Counted from the stretch's first letter, positions 26,134 through 36,235 are shown. The stretch: DNA of 64,000 bases from Bacteroidales bacterium (GCA_015060335.1 SUYR01000010.1:1-64000), one strand, 5' to 3'. Numbers and translations are program-made. The notes: a model not told the origin generated them from the sequence alone.

Positions 26134-27542
26134 AATTCAAAAGGGATTAAAGAAACATCTACAGCCGCTCCGTCACCATTATTATTGTCCGGAGTGGTTA
26201 CTGTAAACACAAGTTCATATACACCAGGGACAAACTCCTTTCCCGGATTGATGAAGAATCCATCGTCGGTAATTACTCCATAATCCTCTGTAAGCGAACG
26301 CATGGCAATCTGAGTACTCCATTTCACTCTTGTAAAGAGCTGGATCACAAAGTTGTCCTTAAGGTAAACCAGAAGTCTGTAATTCCCGCCATCGTCCTTG
26401 ATTGCTGAAAGCGTAGCAAACCTGCTCTTACCGTCACCGTCCAGATACTTGAATTCATTTTCTGTGTCATCATTGCCAAGAGGGAAGCAAGCCTTTGTAC
26501 CTGTAACCCATATCTGCGACGGTGCATGGAAATCAGCATAATTGACTATCATCCAGTTATCTGCCGTATCATAGTAAATGCTCCACTGAGCTGTGTGACC
26601 TGTAAACTTCGCGGAATTATCGCTGAGAATTTCAAACCTGTCCGGCTGGAGCATGGACTTAAGGTCACCGAATCCGTTGAATACGATTTCACAGTCCTTG
26701 ATAAGTGTAACGCGCTCCATCGCAAGATACTTGACCCCGCCCTGCTCCAATGCAGCAAGCGATTCCTTATCTAAGGTTACTACATGATTGACAAGCTTGT
26801 CAAACTTGAATGTATATAAATCAAAACCAAGCTTCTTGAAGCCCTTTCCACCTGACTCCGGAGCTGTGATTGCCTGACCTGCCGCATTGAGGACAGATAT
26901 CTTATCGTTCTCGTACCCCCACACCAGATCTGAATAATCAGGAGCATTACCGGAAAGCTTCGCTGCAATATGGAACGATGAGCCCAACTGAGAAAGATCC
27001 ACCCCATCAGCCGTCACATAAGAGAATTCTCCTTCTCCCTTCTGAAGTTCAAATGTCTGGCCCTTATTGTCTATCACATACAGTTTTTCCGGAGAATCCG
27101 GACGAGACAATGTGATGTTGTTCTCCTTTGAGACACGCTGGGTAGCATTTCCATTCTTGACATTGGACACACTCAACGAGACCTCAGGATATGATTCCCC
27201 TGCGGAAAGATATGCTGCGAAAGGCATTACGAATTCCTTAGAAATAAAAGCCTCGTTTCCAGTAAGATTCTCTGTAAGGCTCCAGACTACATTGTCCTCA
27301 TACTTTACTTCCAGCGTATAGCTTGTCAGTTCATTATATTCATCTTTTACATTGGCAGAGAAGACAACTGTCTCTCCTGCTATTATGGCTTTCTCTCCGG
27401 AAGACGCCACTACCATCATGTCCGAGAGGATAGGACGGGAAGCCCACTCCGGCCATGTGACATTCTTATCCACCTTCTCTGCACAAGAAACAGCGGAAAG
27501 CAAGGCGACTATTGCCAAAATATTAAAGAATATTCTTCTCAT
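26130..27542 (-). CDS. SusE-like surface glycan-binding lipoprotein
   Basis: This 470-residue lipoprotein (LLSAVSC, Cys near 20) directly follows SusD, the usual place for a surface glycan-binding protein. Its N-terminal Ig-like domain (about 35-145) resembles that of the 1070-residue protein, and the C-terminal half has the SusE/SusF strand pattern (IWVTGTKACFPLG, YRLLVYLKDNFVIQLF). It is expected to bind the PUL substrate on the outer surface. It overlaps paralogue 1 by 4 bp. Confidence 0.8.
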   Translation of the reverse strand: MRRIFFNILAIVALLSAVSCAEKVDKNVTWPEWASRPILSDMMVVASSGEKAIIAGETVVFSANVKDEYNELTSYTLEVKYEDNVVWSLTENLTGNEAFISKEFVMPFAAYLSAGESYPEVSLSVSNVKNGNATQRVSKENNITLSRPDSPEKLYVIDNKGQTFELQKGEGEFSYVTADGVDLSQLGSSFHIAAKLSGNAPDYSDLVWGYENDKISVLNAAGQAITAPESGGKGFKKLGFDLYTFKFDKLVNHVVTLDKESLAALEQGGVKYLAMERVTLIKDCEIVFNGFGDLKSMLQPDRFEILSDNSAKFTGHTAQWSIYYDTADNWMIVNYADFHAPSQIWVTGTKACFPLGNDDTENEFKYLDGDGKSRFATLSAIKDDGGNYRLLVYLKDNFVIQLFTRVKWSTQIAMRSLTEDYGVITDDGFFINPGKEFVPGVYELVFTVTTPDNNNGDGAAVDVSLIPFEL

Positions 27543-27566
27543 GATATTATCCCCTTTTAACAGTTA

Positions 27567-29222
27567 TTACTTTGCTGCTGCAAGATCCGCCTCCCATCCC
27601 TCACGGGCATAAGTCTGTACCAGTTCCTTTCCGATCTCAGTGGCTTCATCGATAGCATAATTCGGAAGAGGAATATACTGATGAGTCGGCACCTTGCCTT
27701 TTATAGCCTTGTTGTTCTGAGCGAACTTATTGAATCTGATAAGATCGATCTTACGAAGTCCCTCAAACCATAATTCATGGCCTCGTTCTACCAGCAGAGC
27801 GTCGAGGAAAGCATCTGCAGATGCAGTGTATGAAGTAGGAAGAGAACCCAGACCTGCACGTGAGCGAACCTCATTGACTGCCGCTACAGCAGCTTCAGAT
27901 GGCGCAGCATTAGTCTTTCTGACTTCCGCCTCGGCAAACATAAGGAGCACATCAGCCCAGCGAGCAAGAGGGAAATCGTTACCGAAGTTTGGCGCAGTAG
28001 ATGTCTCCGCCGGATATTTGTAAGGGACAAAACCATCCCACTCTGACCTCTTGCCTATATCTGCCGGCCCCCACCATTCGCCGCTTGCGGTGTAATAAGT
28101 GGTGATGATGCTTTCTCTTCTGAGATCGCCCTCATCAAAGGTATCATAGAACTTTGGTGACAGATTGAAGGTCATTCCCCATCCAGGTCCTACGACTGAA
28201 AATGGAGTCGGATTGCCGATATCATCCTTCTTGGCACAATTGTTAGGCATGGCAAGCATGGCAAACGGATTCATGCTGCCTTCCTTAGGATTTCCAGTCG
28301 AAGACGGATCACAACTGATAGCTGCAATGATTTCGCAGTTGAAATCATTAACCTCCCGGAACATCTCCTTATATGGATTTTCCCCAGCCTTGAAAAGTCT
28401 GTATTTACCAGTATTGAGTTCGGCATACATATCCAGAGCCTTCTGATACCAGCCATCCATATGATAACCTTCGTTCAAGCAATGACGCATCAGACACACC
28501 CTCGCGAAGTCACGGGTAAAACGTCCTTTGTCAGCCTGAGTCTCAGGGGCATTCTGAGCGGCAAACAGGAAATCATCATATATCCACTGAGCCATGTCAG
28601 TCAGTGTAGGGCGGACAGCATTGTTCAACGCCTCCGGGTTCTCTACATCAGAAGGGTTCACAATCACAGGCACCGGTCCATAGACATGAAGCAGATTATA
28701 CATATGAAGACCTCGGCACAGACGAGCTTCAGCAAGAATCTCCAACTTTCTCGTTTCTGAAATATTTGAAGCCGGTGCTGCCTGTATAGCTCCTATCACA
28801 TCCGTGAAACGTGTCACTTCACGTGTCTTAGGATAGTGATTAGGCTGACTGTCTGAAAGAGTTCCACGGCTCGCATACACACACTGGCTGAAATTTGCCT
28901 CGGAGTAGTTTCTGTAGTTTCTGTCCCACACTCCCGTCACCCACGGAGCCTCAACGTCAGATGTTGCATCGAACATCTTCAACACGCCTCCAGCCGGGAT
29001 ATACCAAGGATGTTGGTTACCGCTTGAAGCGAAGAGTGAATACGTCCATGTGTTCACGAACGGAATATAGCAAGACATCATCAGCGCTTCAAAATCGTCT
29101 TCCGACACTGGGAAGTTCTGTTCTGTAAGCACTCCATAAATCTTTGGATCAAAATTCTTTTCACAGCCAGAGCTTAATACAAGCATCATTGATATGGCTG
29201 CCATATATAATATCTTTTTCAT
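27567..29222 (-). CDS. SusD/RagB-family outer-membrane lipoprotein
   Basis: This 551-residue protein has a lipobox (LSSGC) and SusD features: FPVSEDDFEALMMSCY near the N-terminus, a tetratricopeptide-like RLCRGLHMYNLLHVYGPVPVI segment, and the C-terminal VNEVRSRAGLGSLP with ERGHELWFEGLRKIDLIRF. SusD caps the SusC channel and delivers glycan to it. It starts 9 bp after the SusC stop, the universal SusC-SusD order. Confidence 0.95.
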   Translation of the reverse strand: MKKILYMAAISMMLVLSSGCEKNFDPKIYGVLTEQNFPVSEDDFEALMMSCYIPFVNTWTYSLFASSGNQHPWYIPAGGVLKMFDATSDVEAPWVTGVWDRNYRNYSEANFSQCVYASRGTLSDSQPNHYPKTREVTRFTDVIGAIQAAPASNISETRKLEILAEARLCRGLHMYNLLHVYGPVPVIVNPSDVENPEALNNAVRPTLTDMAQWIYDDFLFAAQNAPETQADKGRFTRDFARVCLMRHCLNEGYHMDGWYQKALDMYAELNTGKYRLFKAGENPYKEMFREVNDFNCEIIAAISCDPSSTGNPKEGSMNPFAMLAMPNNCAKKDDIGNPTPFSVVGPGWGMTFNLSPKFYDTFDEGDLRRESIITTYYTASGEWWGPADIGKRSEWDGFVPYKYPAETSTAPNFGNDFPLARWADVLLMFAEAEVRKTNAAPSEAAVAAVNEVRSRAGLGSLPTSYTASADAFLDALLVERGHELWFEGLRKIDLIRFNKFAQNNKAIKGKVPTHQYIPLPNYAIDEATEIGKELVQTYAREGWEADLAAAK

Positions 29223-29231
29223 TGCCCCGGA

Positions 29232-32200
29232 CTATTTGAAATTAAACTTTGCTCCCAACGAATAGCTTCTTGTCATCGGATAACCTGCTGGCGATGAACT
29301 GTTTCCAATGTAGATTTCAGGATCGACACCAGAGAACGTCGTGAATGTGAAAGGATTCTGGAAATCTACATACAGCCTGATTCCGTCGATTCTCTTTGAC
29401 AGCACCTTACCGAGATATTTTCCTTGAAGATTATATCCGAAAGTTATGTTTCTGACTCTGACGAATGAAGCATCCTGACGTCCGAGATCCCAACCGGCAT
29501 TGCCTGGAAGAGCATCGCTCTTTGTGGTCGCTATACCCGGAAGCGTACCATTTGTGTTGGTCTGCGAGTTCCAGAGGGTATATGCAAACTGATTGGAGTT
29601 CTGAGGCGGGCCGTATGAGAGTGTGCCGGCATTCGCCCAGGCAAAAGCATAATTGTATCTTGTAGAGCCGAATTGGCCATAAAGGAAGATGTCGAGATCG
29701 AAGTTCTTGTAGGTAAATGTGTTACCGAAACCTATGCTGATCTTAGGAAGGGTGTCGTCCATATAGATATCCTCGATACCTATGATACCGTCCTTGTTCC
29801 TGTCCTCGATTATAGGGTAGCCTGGCGTCTGAGAGTTGGCGCCGAGACTGAGCTGCGAATCAGGCATGTTCGACCTGTCCTCATTGATGATACCTATCAC
29901 ATGATAATAATAGTTTGCATTCATCGGCTCCTTGTCCTTGATCTGATACTCCTGATAATCATAATTCTCCGTTCTCTCGAGCCAATACATGTTGTAATGA
30001 GTCAGAGTAAGCATAGAAGACCAAGTGAAGCCTCCGGCCTTCACATTGACCGTATTCAATGTCGCATCAAATCCGGAACGGAAATAATGTCCATAGTTTA
30101 CAGGACGGGTACCGACCATGCTCAAAGGCTCTCCCGGAGCTTCTCCGAGAAGCTCTGTCACGTCATTCCTGAAGAAGTCTATGCTACCCCAGATCCTGTT
30201 GTTAAGGAGGTGGAAGTCCAGACCGATATTCTTCATTATTGTCTTCTCCCATGTAACGTCCGGATAATCCGCACCAGACTTTATATAAGGTATATAATTG
30301 ATCTGGTTGTTGTCAAACTTGACATAACTTGGAGCATTTCTATAAAGACCATAAAGAGATGTACCAAGGTTATCTCGTCCTGTCACACCATAACTTGCGC
30401 GTATCTTGAGGAGATTGATCCATTTTACGTTCTTAAGGAACGGCTCATTGGAAATCTTCCATGCTGCCGAAACGGACGGGAACCATGCGTATTTCTTTCC
30501 TGGGAAGAATTTATCCGTTCCATCACGACGTACCGTTCCTGAAATGACATAGCGGTCGAGCACATCTACAGCTACTCTTGCGAACTGAGACCTCTTCTGA
30601 TTCTCCCATCTTGATGATGTCGGAGTGAAAGGTCCTTCAGCAGCAGAGATATTGTCCGGTCCTATATTGTCGTTCGCATTCTTATAATCGACCTCAAGTC
30701 CCTCTCCGGACTGATCGTAAACACCCATACCGAGTACTGCATCAATATTCACGATATCCGCAAAATTCTGCTTATACATAAGCATTCCTTCTATTGTCTG
30801 GTCGTCACGGGATGCGTCACCGATATGACCTCTGGAAACACCGGCAACCTCATACCAGAGCATTGTGGTAGGAATATAAAGGGATCTCTTCGCCGACTCC
30901 CGGTTCATACCATAGACGCCCCTCAATGTAAGGATATCCTTATAAAGATTGATATCAGCTACGATATTTGTGTACCAACCTGTTGATTTCGTATTATCGT
31001 TGAACATCGACATCTCCGCAGGATTGGCCGTAGAGCGATATCTCATGTAATTACCCTCTGCATCGTAAACCGAGTAGTTTGGCGGGAACATCAGCGCAGA
31101 CTGGAGAGCATCCTTTCCAACTCCACCGGCTCCACCACCATCAGCATTGGAGTTGACGAAATCATTGGAGTTGATATTGAGGACAGTGGTAATCTTCATA
31201 AAAGGGAAGACCTGAGCAGTGAGATTGGTTCTCAGTGTATATCTGCGCATACCTGAGTTGATCACTGTTCCCATCTGATCATAGAAGTTACCTCCTATAT
31301 AATATTTTACATATTTAGTACCTCCGGTGATGGACAGGGAGTGGTTGTTTATATGTCCCGGACGGAGGATATAATCAAGCCAATTGGTGTTTGTAGCCGA
31401 CTCGATCTGGTCAGGATAGAACACAGGTGACCAGCCCTCATCATACTCATTTACGCCATATGGTTGCATTTCATGATTGAGCAGGTAGTTCTCTTTGCTG
31501 AAAATATTGGCAAAGTTCATATACTCTTTGGAAGTGAGAGGCTCGAGGTACTTGTAGTTTCTGACAAACGAGTAGCTTGACTCCAATGTTACCCTTGGAG
31601 CGCCTTCTGTTCCTTTCTTGGTTGTGATGAGAATGACTCCGTTTGCAGCATTGATACCATAAATTGCAGCTGAAGCATCCTTAAGGACCTCAATGGACTC
31701 TATGTCGCCAGGGTTAAGACCGGCAAGACCTGCTCGGTTGATCGAATTAGGAGTCTCGATGGTACCATTCCCGACTTCCAACGATCCGGAAGGCATCATG
31801 ACACCATCCACGATATAGATTGGAGTGCCGCCACCACGGATGGATATGCTTACGTTTCCGCCCGGCTGTGTACTGCTGATATTGGCCCTGAGACCAGCAG
31901 CCTTACCCATAAGAAGCTGGGACATGTTGCTGTTTGCCGCCTTGGAAACACTTTCGGCCTTGATGGTTGCGACCGAAGTTGTAAGGTTTTTACGAAGTGT
32001 GGTACCATATCCGACTGCCACAGCCTCGTTAAGCATTTCAAAATCGTCTTCAAGGACGATCTCTATATTACGGTTGCTGCCCCCCCCGATTCTGAGTTCC
32101 TGGTCAGAATAGCCAAGGCATGAGAATACAACTACATCATCCTTTCGTACTGTCATCGTAAACTTTCCGTCCGCGTCAGCAATGACTCCACGAGATGTCC

Positions 32201-32603
32201 CTTTGACAAGAGCAGACGCACCGATGATAGGCTCACCAGTACGGTCAACTATCTTTCCCGATACTGTAACTTCAGGACTTTCCTTCGGTTGAGGCGTCAC
32301 GACAATCTTGTCGTTTACCAAAGTGTAACGGAGATCTGCCTTGGAAAGCTCAGAGACAAGCAAAGATGCAAGGTCGGCATTGGTCACCTTCACCGTAACA
32401 GAAGGTTTACCCTCCAATTCCGAATCCCTGTAAGAAAAACGATAATCTGTCTGCTGCTCAATGACATTGAAGAACTCTTTCAAAGACACATTCTTCACAT
32501 CGACGTTGACCTTTCCCTGTTGTGCGGACGCACTTAGAGAGAACAACAGAGAAAAGACAAGCATCAATACGGTGCAGCGTACTGAAATGCTGATTCTTTT
32601 CAT
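29232..32603 (-). CDS. SusC/RagA TonB-dependent transporter with STN signalling domain
   Basis: This 1123-residue protein has a signal peptide, an STN (secretin/TonB N-terminal) domain (about 30-105, VSLKEFFNVIEQQTDYRF), a carboxypeptidase-like beta domain (about 115-195), a plug (about 205-330, VDGVMMPSGSLEVGN and ANGVILITTKKG) and a 22-strand-type barrel ending in Phe. The STN domain is the part that contacts a FecR-type anti-sigma factor, and a FecR/sigma pair lies directly upstream. It should import oligosaccharides of PUL 1 and signal their presence. Confidence 0.96.
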   Translation of the reverse strand: MKRISISVRCTVLMLVFSLLFSLSASAQQGKVNVDVKNVSLKEFFNVIEQQTDYRFSYRDSELEGKPSVTVKVTNADLASLLVSELSKADLRYTLVNDKIVVTPQPKESPEVTVSGKIVDRTGEPIIGASALVKGTSRGVIADADGKFTMTVRKDDVVVFSCLGYSDQELRIGGGSNRNIEIVLEDDFEMLNEAVAVGYGTTLRKNLTTSVATIKAESVSKAANSNMSQLLMGKAAGLRANISSTQPGGNVSISIRGGGTPIYIVDGVMMPSGSLEVGNGTIETPNSINRAGLAGLNPGDIESIEVLKDASAAIYGINAANGVILITTKKGTEGAPRVTLESSYSFVRNYKYLEPLTSKEYMNFANIFSKENYLLNHEMQPYGVNEYDEGWSPVFYPDQIESATNTNWLDYILRPGHINNHSLSITGGTKYVKYYIGGNFYDQMGTVINSGMRRYTLRTNLTAQVFPFMKITTVLNINSNDFVNSNADGGGAGGVGKDALQSALMFPPNYSVYDAEGNYMRYRSTANPAEMSMFNDNTKSTGWYTNIVADINLYKDILTLRGVYGMNRESAKRSLYIPTTMLWYEVAGVSRGHIGDASRDDQTIEGMLMYKQNFADIVNIDAVLGMGVYDQSGEGLEVDYKNANDNIGPDNISAAEGPFTPTSSRWENQKRSQFARVAVDVLDRYVISGTVRRDGTDKFFPGKKYAWFPSVSAAWKISNEPFLKNVKWINLLKIRASYGVTGRDNLGTSLYGLYRNAPSYVKFDNNQINYIPYIKSGADYPDVTWEKTIMKNIGLDFHLLNNRIWGSIDFFRNDVTELLGEAPGEPLSMVGTRPVNYGHYFRSGFDATLNTVNVKAGGFTWSSMLTLTHYNMYWLERTENYDYQEYQIKDKEPMNANYYYHVIGIINEDRSNMPDSQLSLGANSQTPGYPIIEDRNKDGIIGIEDIYMDDTLPKISIGFGNTFTYKNFDLDIFLYGQFGSTRYNYAFAWANAGTLSYGPPQNSNQFAYTLWNSQTNTNGTLPGIATTKSDALPGNAGWDLGRQDASFVRVRNITFGYNLQGKYLGKVLSKRIDGIRLYVDFQNPFTFTTFSGVDPEIYIGNSSSPAGYPMTRSYSLGAKFNFK

Positions 32604-32611
32604 ATTTCAGG

Positions 32612-33568
32612 TTAGTTATTATGTGTTATTTTTATTTGGTTGTCGTCTATCTGATAGTCAAAACCATAGTGCATCTTCAAGACATCAAGAATATCTGTAA
32701 TATTTCTGTCCTTGAAGGTACCTGTATATATGTCAGACAGAGATATGCCGTCTGTACACTCTATCTGCACACCGAAACGTCTTTCAAGTTTGTCTATCAC
32801 CCGGTAAAGAGGCTCATGCATGAATACCATGGTCTTCTTCAGCCACGCCGTCTCCACTTCATTATCCGTCATCATCAGATTCATTCTGCCGGTGCAACGA
32901 TCAATGCATACCTTCTCATTAGGAGAAACTTTCAGGATGGAATCTCCACTGCGAAGACTCACGCTACCCTCCACCAGAGACATTTCGGAAAAATCAGAGT
33001 CCGGATAAGCATAGACATTGAATTTAGTACCATGAACAATGACTTCCATCCCCTGAGCCTTGACAACGAACTGCTTTTCTGAATCCTTGGCTACATCAAA
33101 AAAAGCTTCTCCTTCTATTTTCACGACTCTATCAGAGACACCGAAATCGGAACCGTAACTAAGATATGACCTCGCATTAAGTTTTACCGTCGAACCGTCA
33201 GGAAGACTGACAACAGAAGTACCTTCGTTACCGGATTCAAATCTTACTTCAGAGGAAGACATAAGCTTCATCTCCTTATGAATGTCTGCTACATACAAGC
33301 CGAGTCCAACACATATGAACATCAGTACAGATGCAGCAATCCCCATGTACACATGTATGCGGGACGGCTTTTTCTCTGTCCTGATTATAGGGTAAAGCGC
33401 ATCTTTCTTTGACTTTGTCAACGGATACGGTGAAGAAAACTCGCTCCATTCCTGCTCCAGCAACGCACCAAGCTCGTTGTCAGAAATCTGTTCCATTTCC
33501 CTAGACAACAAGTCCAATTCTTCAGCAGTAATCCTGCCTTGTCTGTATTTTTCCAATAATGTACTCAT
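32612..33568 (-). CDS. FecR-family anti-sigma factor
   Basis: This 318-residue protein has a cytoplasmic N-terminus, one membrane helix (about 75-97, VYMGIAASVLMFICVGLGL) and a periplasmic FecR domain with VVSLPDGSTVKLNARSYLSY and a C-terminal STN-like DUF4974 part (VLKMHYGFDYQI). It should hold the ECF sigma factor inactive until SusC, through its STN domain, reports substrate. It lies between the sigma gene (55 bp upstream) and SusC (8 bp downstream). Confidence 0.93.
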   Translation of the reverse strand: MSTLLEKYRQGRITAEELDLLSREMEQISDNELGALLEQEWSEFSSPYPLTKSKKDALYPIIRTEKKPSRIHVYMGIAASVLMFICVGLGLYVADIHKEMKLMSSSEVRFESGNEGTSVVSLPDGSTVKLNARSYLSYGSDFGVSDRVVKIEGEAFFDVAKDSEKQFVVKAQGMEVIVHGTKFNVYAYPDSDFSEMSLVEGSVSLRSGDSILKVSPNEKVCIDRCTGRMNLMMTDNEVETAWLKKTMVFMHEPLYRVIDKLERRFGVQIECTDGISLSDIYTGTFKDRNITDILDVLKMHYGFDYQIDDNQIKITHNN

Positions 33569-33623
33569 ACTTCTTATTATAATATCCCCGAAACCGGATT
33601 TTGTAACATATTTTTTTTGACTT

Positions 33624-34157
33624 TTATAACAGGCTCAAGAGTTTTTCTCTGATTTTACGCGTTGCTGCCGACAATTGATTACGCACTACCTGATCTGAAA
33701 TGGAGAGCATCTGGGCAATCTCCGATGAAGACAAGCCGTCCTCCCGGCTGAGCTGCCAGATCTCCCTCTGCCGAGGTGGGAGGTCCTCCTTTGCCAGTTT
33801 CAAAGTCCTGACGTACAGATCATAGTCGCATGTCTGACGGCTCTCAACCGACAGAGAATCAACAAATTCCACATAATCCCTCATAAGAGGATTCTTCACC
33901 TGTCGTCTCAACTCTTTCAACATCTGTCTGTATGATATTGTAAACAGATAAGACTTTACGGATTTTGATTCATCGAGACGTTCCCTGTTCATCCACAGAC
34001 GGATAAAAGCATCCTGTATGATTTCATCCGTGGTATCTTCCGATTTGACATATTGAAAGACAAACCTATATAAATCATTAACGTATAATTCATACAGATG
34101 CCTGAAACTCTTTTCGCAACCAGACTTTATCTGACTGATGAGCAATTTTTCATCCAT
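33624..34157 (-). CDS. ECF RNA polymerase sigma factor
   Basis: This 177-residue protein has sigma region 2 (DLYRFVFQYVKSEDTTDEII then QDAFIRLW) and region 4 (LPPRQREIWQLSREDGLSS then EIAQMLSISDQVVRNQL). It matches the expanded Bacteroidales ECF sigma family that pairs with FecR at glycan loci. It should drive its own operon or the SusC promoter. It has a -7 box at 34181-34188 and is divergent from the DUF4294 gene. Confidence 0.95.
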   Translation of the reverse strand: MDEKLLISQIKSGCEKSFRHLYELYVNDLYRFVFQYVKSEDTTDEIIQDAFIRLWMNRERLDESKSVKSYLFTISYRQMLKELRRQVKNPLMRDYVEFVDSLSVESRQTCDYDLYVRTLKLAKEDLPPRQREIWQLSREDGLSSSEIAQMLSISDQVVRNQLSAATRKIREKLLSLL

Positions 34158-34180
34158 TTCTCTTTTTCATTATGGTGCGG

Positions 34181-34206
34181 CAAATATACGATTTTCATTA
34201 AATTTG
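34181..34206. promoter_or_regulatory. divergent -7 boxes: sigma gene (minus) and DUF4294 gene (plus)
   Basis: Minus-strand TATATTTG at 34181-34188 faces the sigma gene and plus-strand TAAATTTG at 34199-34206 faces the DUF4294 gene; both fit TAnnTTTG. They lie 10 bp apart, so polymerase cannot occupy both at once. Clear TTG -33 boxes are not visible for either. Confidence 0.55.
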
Positions 34207-34223
34207 CAGAATAATATACGAAG

Positions 34224-34949
34224 ATGAAGAACTTCTGGAGAATATTTGCGGCTGTGCTGGTGCTCGGATGGGCGGCAGGAGGGACGTGTCATGCCCAGAA
34301 GGCGGGGAAGAAGGCACCGGTGAAGGTGGGGGCGACTGCGGTGTGGGGAGAAATGCCGGAAAACGAAGATAATGCTCTCAGGTATATTGTAGAGGGGAAG
34401 GATACCATATATGTGGACAATATCACTCCTTCGAAGGTGTATTCGAGGCTGCCGAGACAGAAGGGGCGCGAATGGAGGAAGTATTATAGACTCGTGCATA
34501 ATTTCAGCAAAGCTTATCCTTATGCCCTTGTGGCAAGAAAGCTCGTGCAGGAGGCGGACAGTACGATTGCGGCCGACAATCTGAAGAGAGTGAAGAGGGA
34601 CCAGTATGTAAACAAGGTGCAGAAGGAGCTGTTCGATGTGTTCGAGAGTCAGATGAGAAATATGACAGTGAGTCAGGGAGCTCTGCTGATGAAACTGATA
34701 GATAGGGAGGTCGGAAAGTCTTCCTTCAATATAATAAAGGACTATAAGAACGGGATGGCCGCAGGATTCTGGCAGGGAATCGCCAAGATATTCGGCACAG
34801 ACCTCAAGAAGCCATATGACCCGGAAGGAGAGGACAAACTCACAGAGGAACTTGTACAGATATGGGAAGCGGGAGATTTCCAGGTATTCTATTTCGCTAT
34901 CTTCTGGAAGGATCCTCCGGTGCTGCCGATTCCGGAGAAATATCTGTAG
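34224..34949 (+). CDS. DUF4294-domain secreted protein
   Basis: This 241-residue protein has a signal peptide (MKNFWRIFAAVLVLGWAAGG) and a conserved YRLVHNFSKAYPYALVARK segment with an all-helical C-terminal half. It matches the Bacteroidota DUF4294 family, for which no function is known. It is monocistronic, with its own -7 box, and convergent with the Rpn-type gene 80 bp away. It is conserved housekeeping in style rather than PUL-related. Confidence 0.75.
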   Translation: MKNFWRIFAAVLVLGWAAGGTCHAQKAGKKAPVKVGATAVWGEMPENEDNALRYIVEGKDTIYVDNITPSKVYSRLPRQKGREWRKYYRLVHNFSKAYPYALVARKLVQEADSTIAADNLKRVKRDQYVNKVQKELFDVFESQMRNMTVSQGALLMKLIDREVGKSSFNIIKDYKNGMAAGFWQGIAKIFGTDLKKPYDPEGEDKLTEELVQIWEAGDFQVFYFAIFWKDPPVLPIPEKYL

Positions 34950-35030
34950 TATTACACAGCTGTCCCTCCATACCGATGGTAATCCACCAAAGGCACAGAG
35001 AAACAGCCACTGTCATTCAGTCATATAAGC

Positions 35031-35948
35031 CTATTTATCCTTGAAGACTTCCACTTCTTCCGGAGAAAGGTGCAATGCCCCGGCAATCACATCCAAGGAC
35101 ATGCCGGATTCGAGAAGTTGCCTTATTGTCTCTGCGCGGCCCTCGGCGATACCTTTTGCAAGGCCTTCTGCAAGGCCTTCTTCGATACCTTTTGCACGAC
35201 CTTCGGCAAGGCCTTCTTCGATAGCAATTTTCCTCGCGTATGCCATCTGATTCCTTAAATCTCTTTCTGTTGTCATCTTTTCTATCACTTTAGAACGTGT
35301 CTGTTCATCCATATTTCTAAGTTCAGATATATGAAACATCTTCTGAAAGACACCATGGTTCAACTTTTCCGGACACTCACTCAGCCTGGACATATTCCTA
35401 AGACAGAAGTACATTCCTTCCAATACATTTCCATCAAGTTCATCAATGCCCTTAGTGAACTTGTCCAGTTCTATGTATATAAAAGTAAGACGGTCTGTCA
35501 AAAGCGTATGGGTACTCTCTTCATACAGACGATAAACTGTCTTCACCTCAGGATTGCCAGCATTTTCCTCGATATTAAAATCAAGAATGCTTATGACATA
35601 TACCGGCCAAAACGCATACTCTGCACTTCCGGCATCAACCTGATTTCTTATCTGAAATGTCGAATAATAAATCGACCTCTCCACATAGGCCGGCTGTTTT
35701 CGTCTCTGAACCTCCACTACAATTCTGGAACCATCATCAGTCTTACAGAACATGTCATAGACAGAATTCTTTCTTCCCGGCTCCAGAGACCTCATCTCCT
35801 TATCCATAAAATCCAGATCCACGATGTGTCTGTCCGGGATGACCTGATTCAGAAATTCAATCATCACATCCTTGCTGGACTCCTGCCCAAACACCAGTTT
35901 GAACACCTCGTCATTCAATAAATCCGCATACTTGAAATCGTAACGCAT
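35031..35948 (-). CDS. Rpn-family PD-(D/E)XK nuclease / transposase-like protein
   Basis: This 305-residue protein has the Rpn/YhgA-like pattern: DLLNDEVFKLVFGQESSK, DMFCKTDDGSRIVVEVQRR with the nuclease D...ExQ core, and the YSTFQIRNQVDAG block. Members promote RecA-independent recombination and behave as stand-alone DNA nucleases; several are part of defence or toxin systems. The C-terminus has degenerate four-residue repeats (EGLA, KGIE, EGRA) and ends in a helical tail, typical of the family and prone to length change. It is alone on its strand between two convergent or divergent neighbours. Confidence 0.85.
   Translation of the reverse strand: MRYDFKYADLLNDEVFKLVFGQESSKDVMIEFLNQVIPDRHIVDLDFMDKEMRSLEPGRKNSVYDMFCKTDDGSRIVVEVQRRKQPAYVERSIYYSTFQIRNQVDAGSAEYAFWPVYVISILDFNIEENAGNPEVKTVYRLYEESTHTLLTDRLTFIYIELDKFTKGIDELDGNVLEGMYFCLRNMSRLSECPEKLNHGVFQKMFHISELRNMDEQTRSKVIEKMTTERDLRNQMAYARKIAIEEGLAEGRAKGIEEGLAEGLAKGIAEGRAETIRQLLESGMSLDVIAGALHLSPEEVEVFKDK
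35130..35235. repeat. 12-bp tandem repeats in the Rpn-type gene
   Basis: Degenerate 12-base units such as CCTTTTGCAAGG and CCTTCTGCAAGG encode EGLA/KGIA/EGRA repeats, about eight units. Because the unit is four codons, copy-number slippage keeps the reading frame. Confidence 0.7.
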
Positions 35949-36235
35949 AATTTTTAATTTAAGAAGTTAAACAAAAGCCGAATACGGCTACCAATTAAAA
36001 AGTTATGCTTCCGATTGTTTTCTCCCCTTGCATCGCAAATTTGCGAAAAAATCAAGAGCAATCATATAGGGGCGATGACGATTTTTTCTTTTTTTTATGT
36101 TTTTACAACGTTTTTTGCAAAAATGTGGTGAAAACAAAATTTGAAACATATTTATTATGCTATCGGGAAACATTAATGTTTGCAGATTTTTAGCAATATT
36201 TCCGGCAAAGGGGTCAATTTTTCAAAAAGAAATTT

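Noticed and set aside
29673..30542. 289-residue plus-strand frame inside susC of PUL 1
   Set aside because: Antisense to the conserved barrel; rich in Ile/Val/His with no recognisable domain.
35130..35235. Short tandem repeats considered as a CRISPR array
   Set aside because: Units are 12 bp with no spacers, in frame within the Rpn-type gene.
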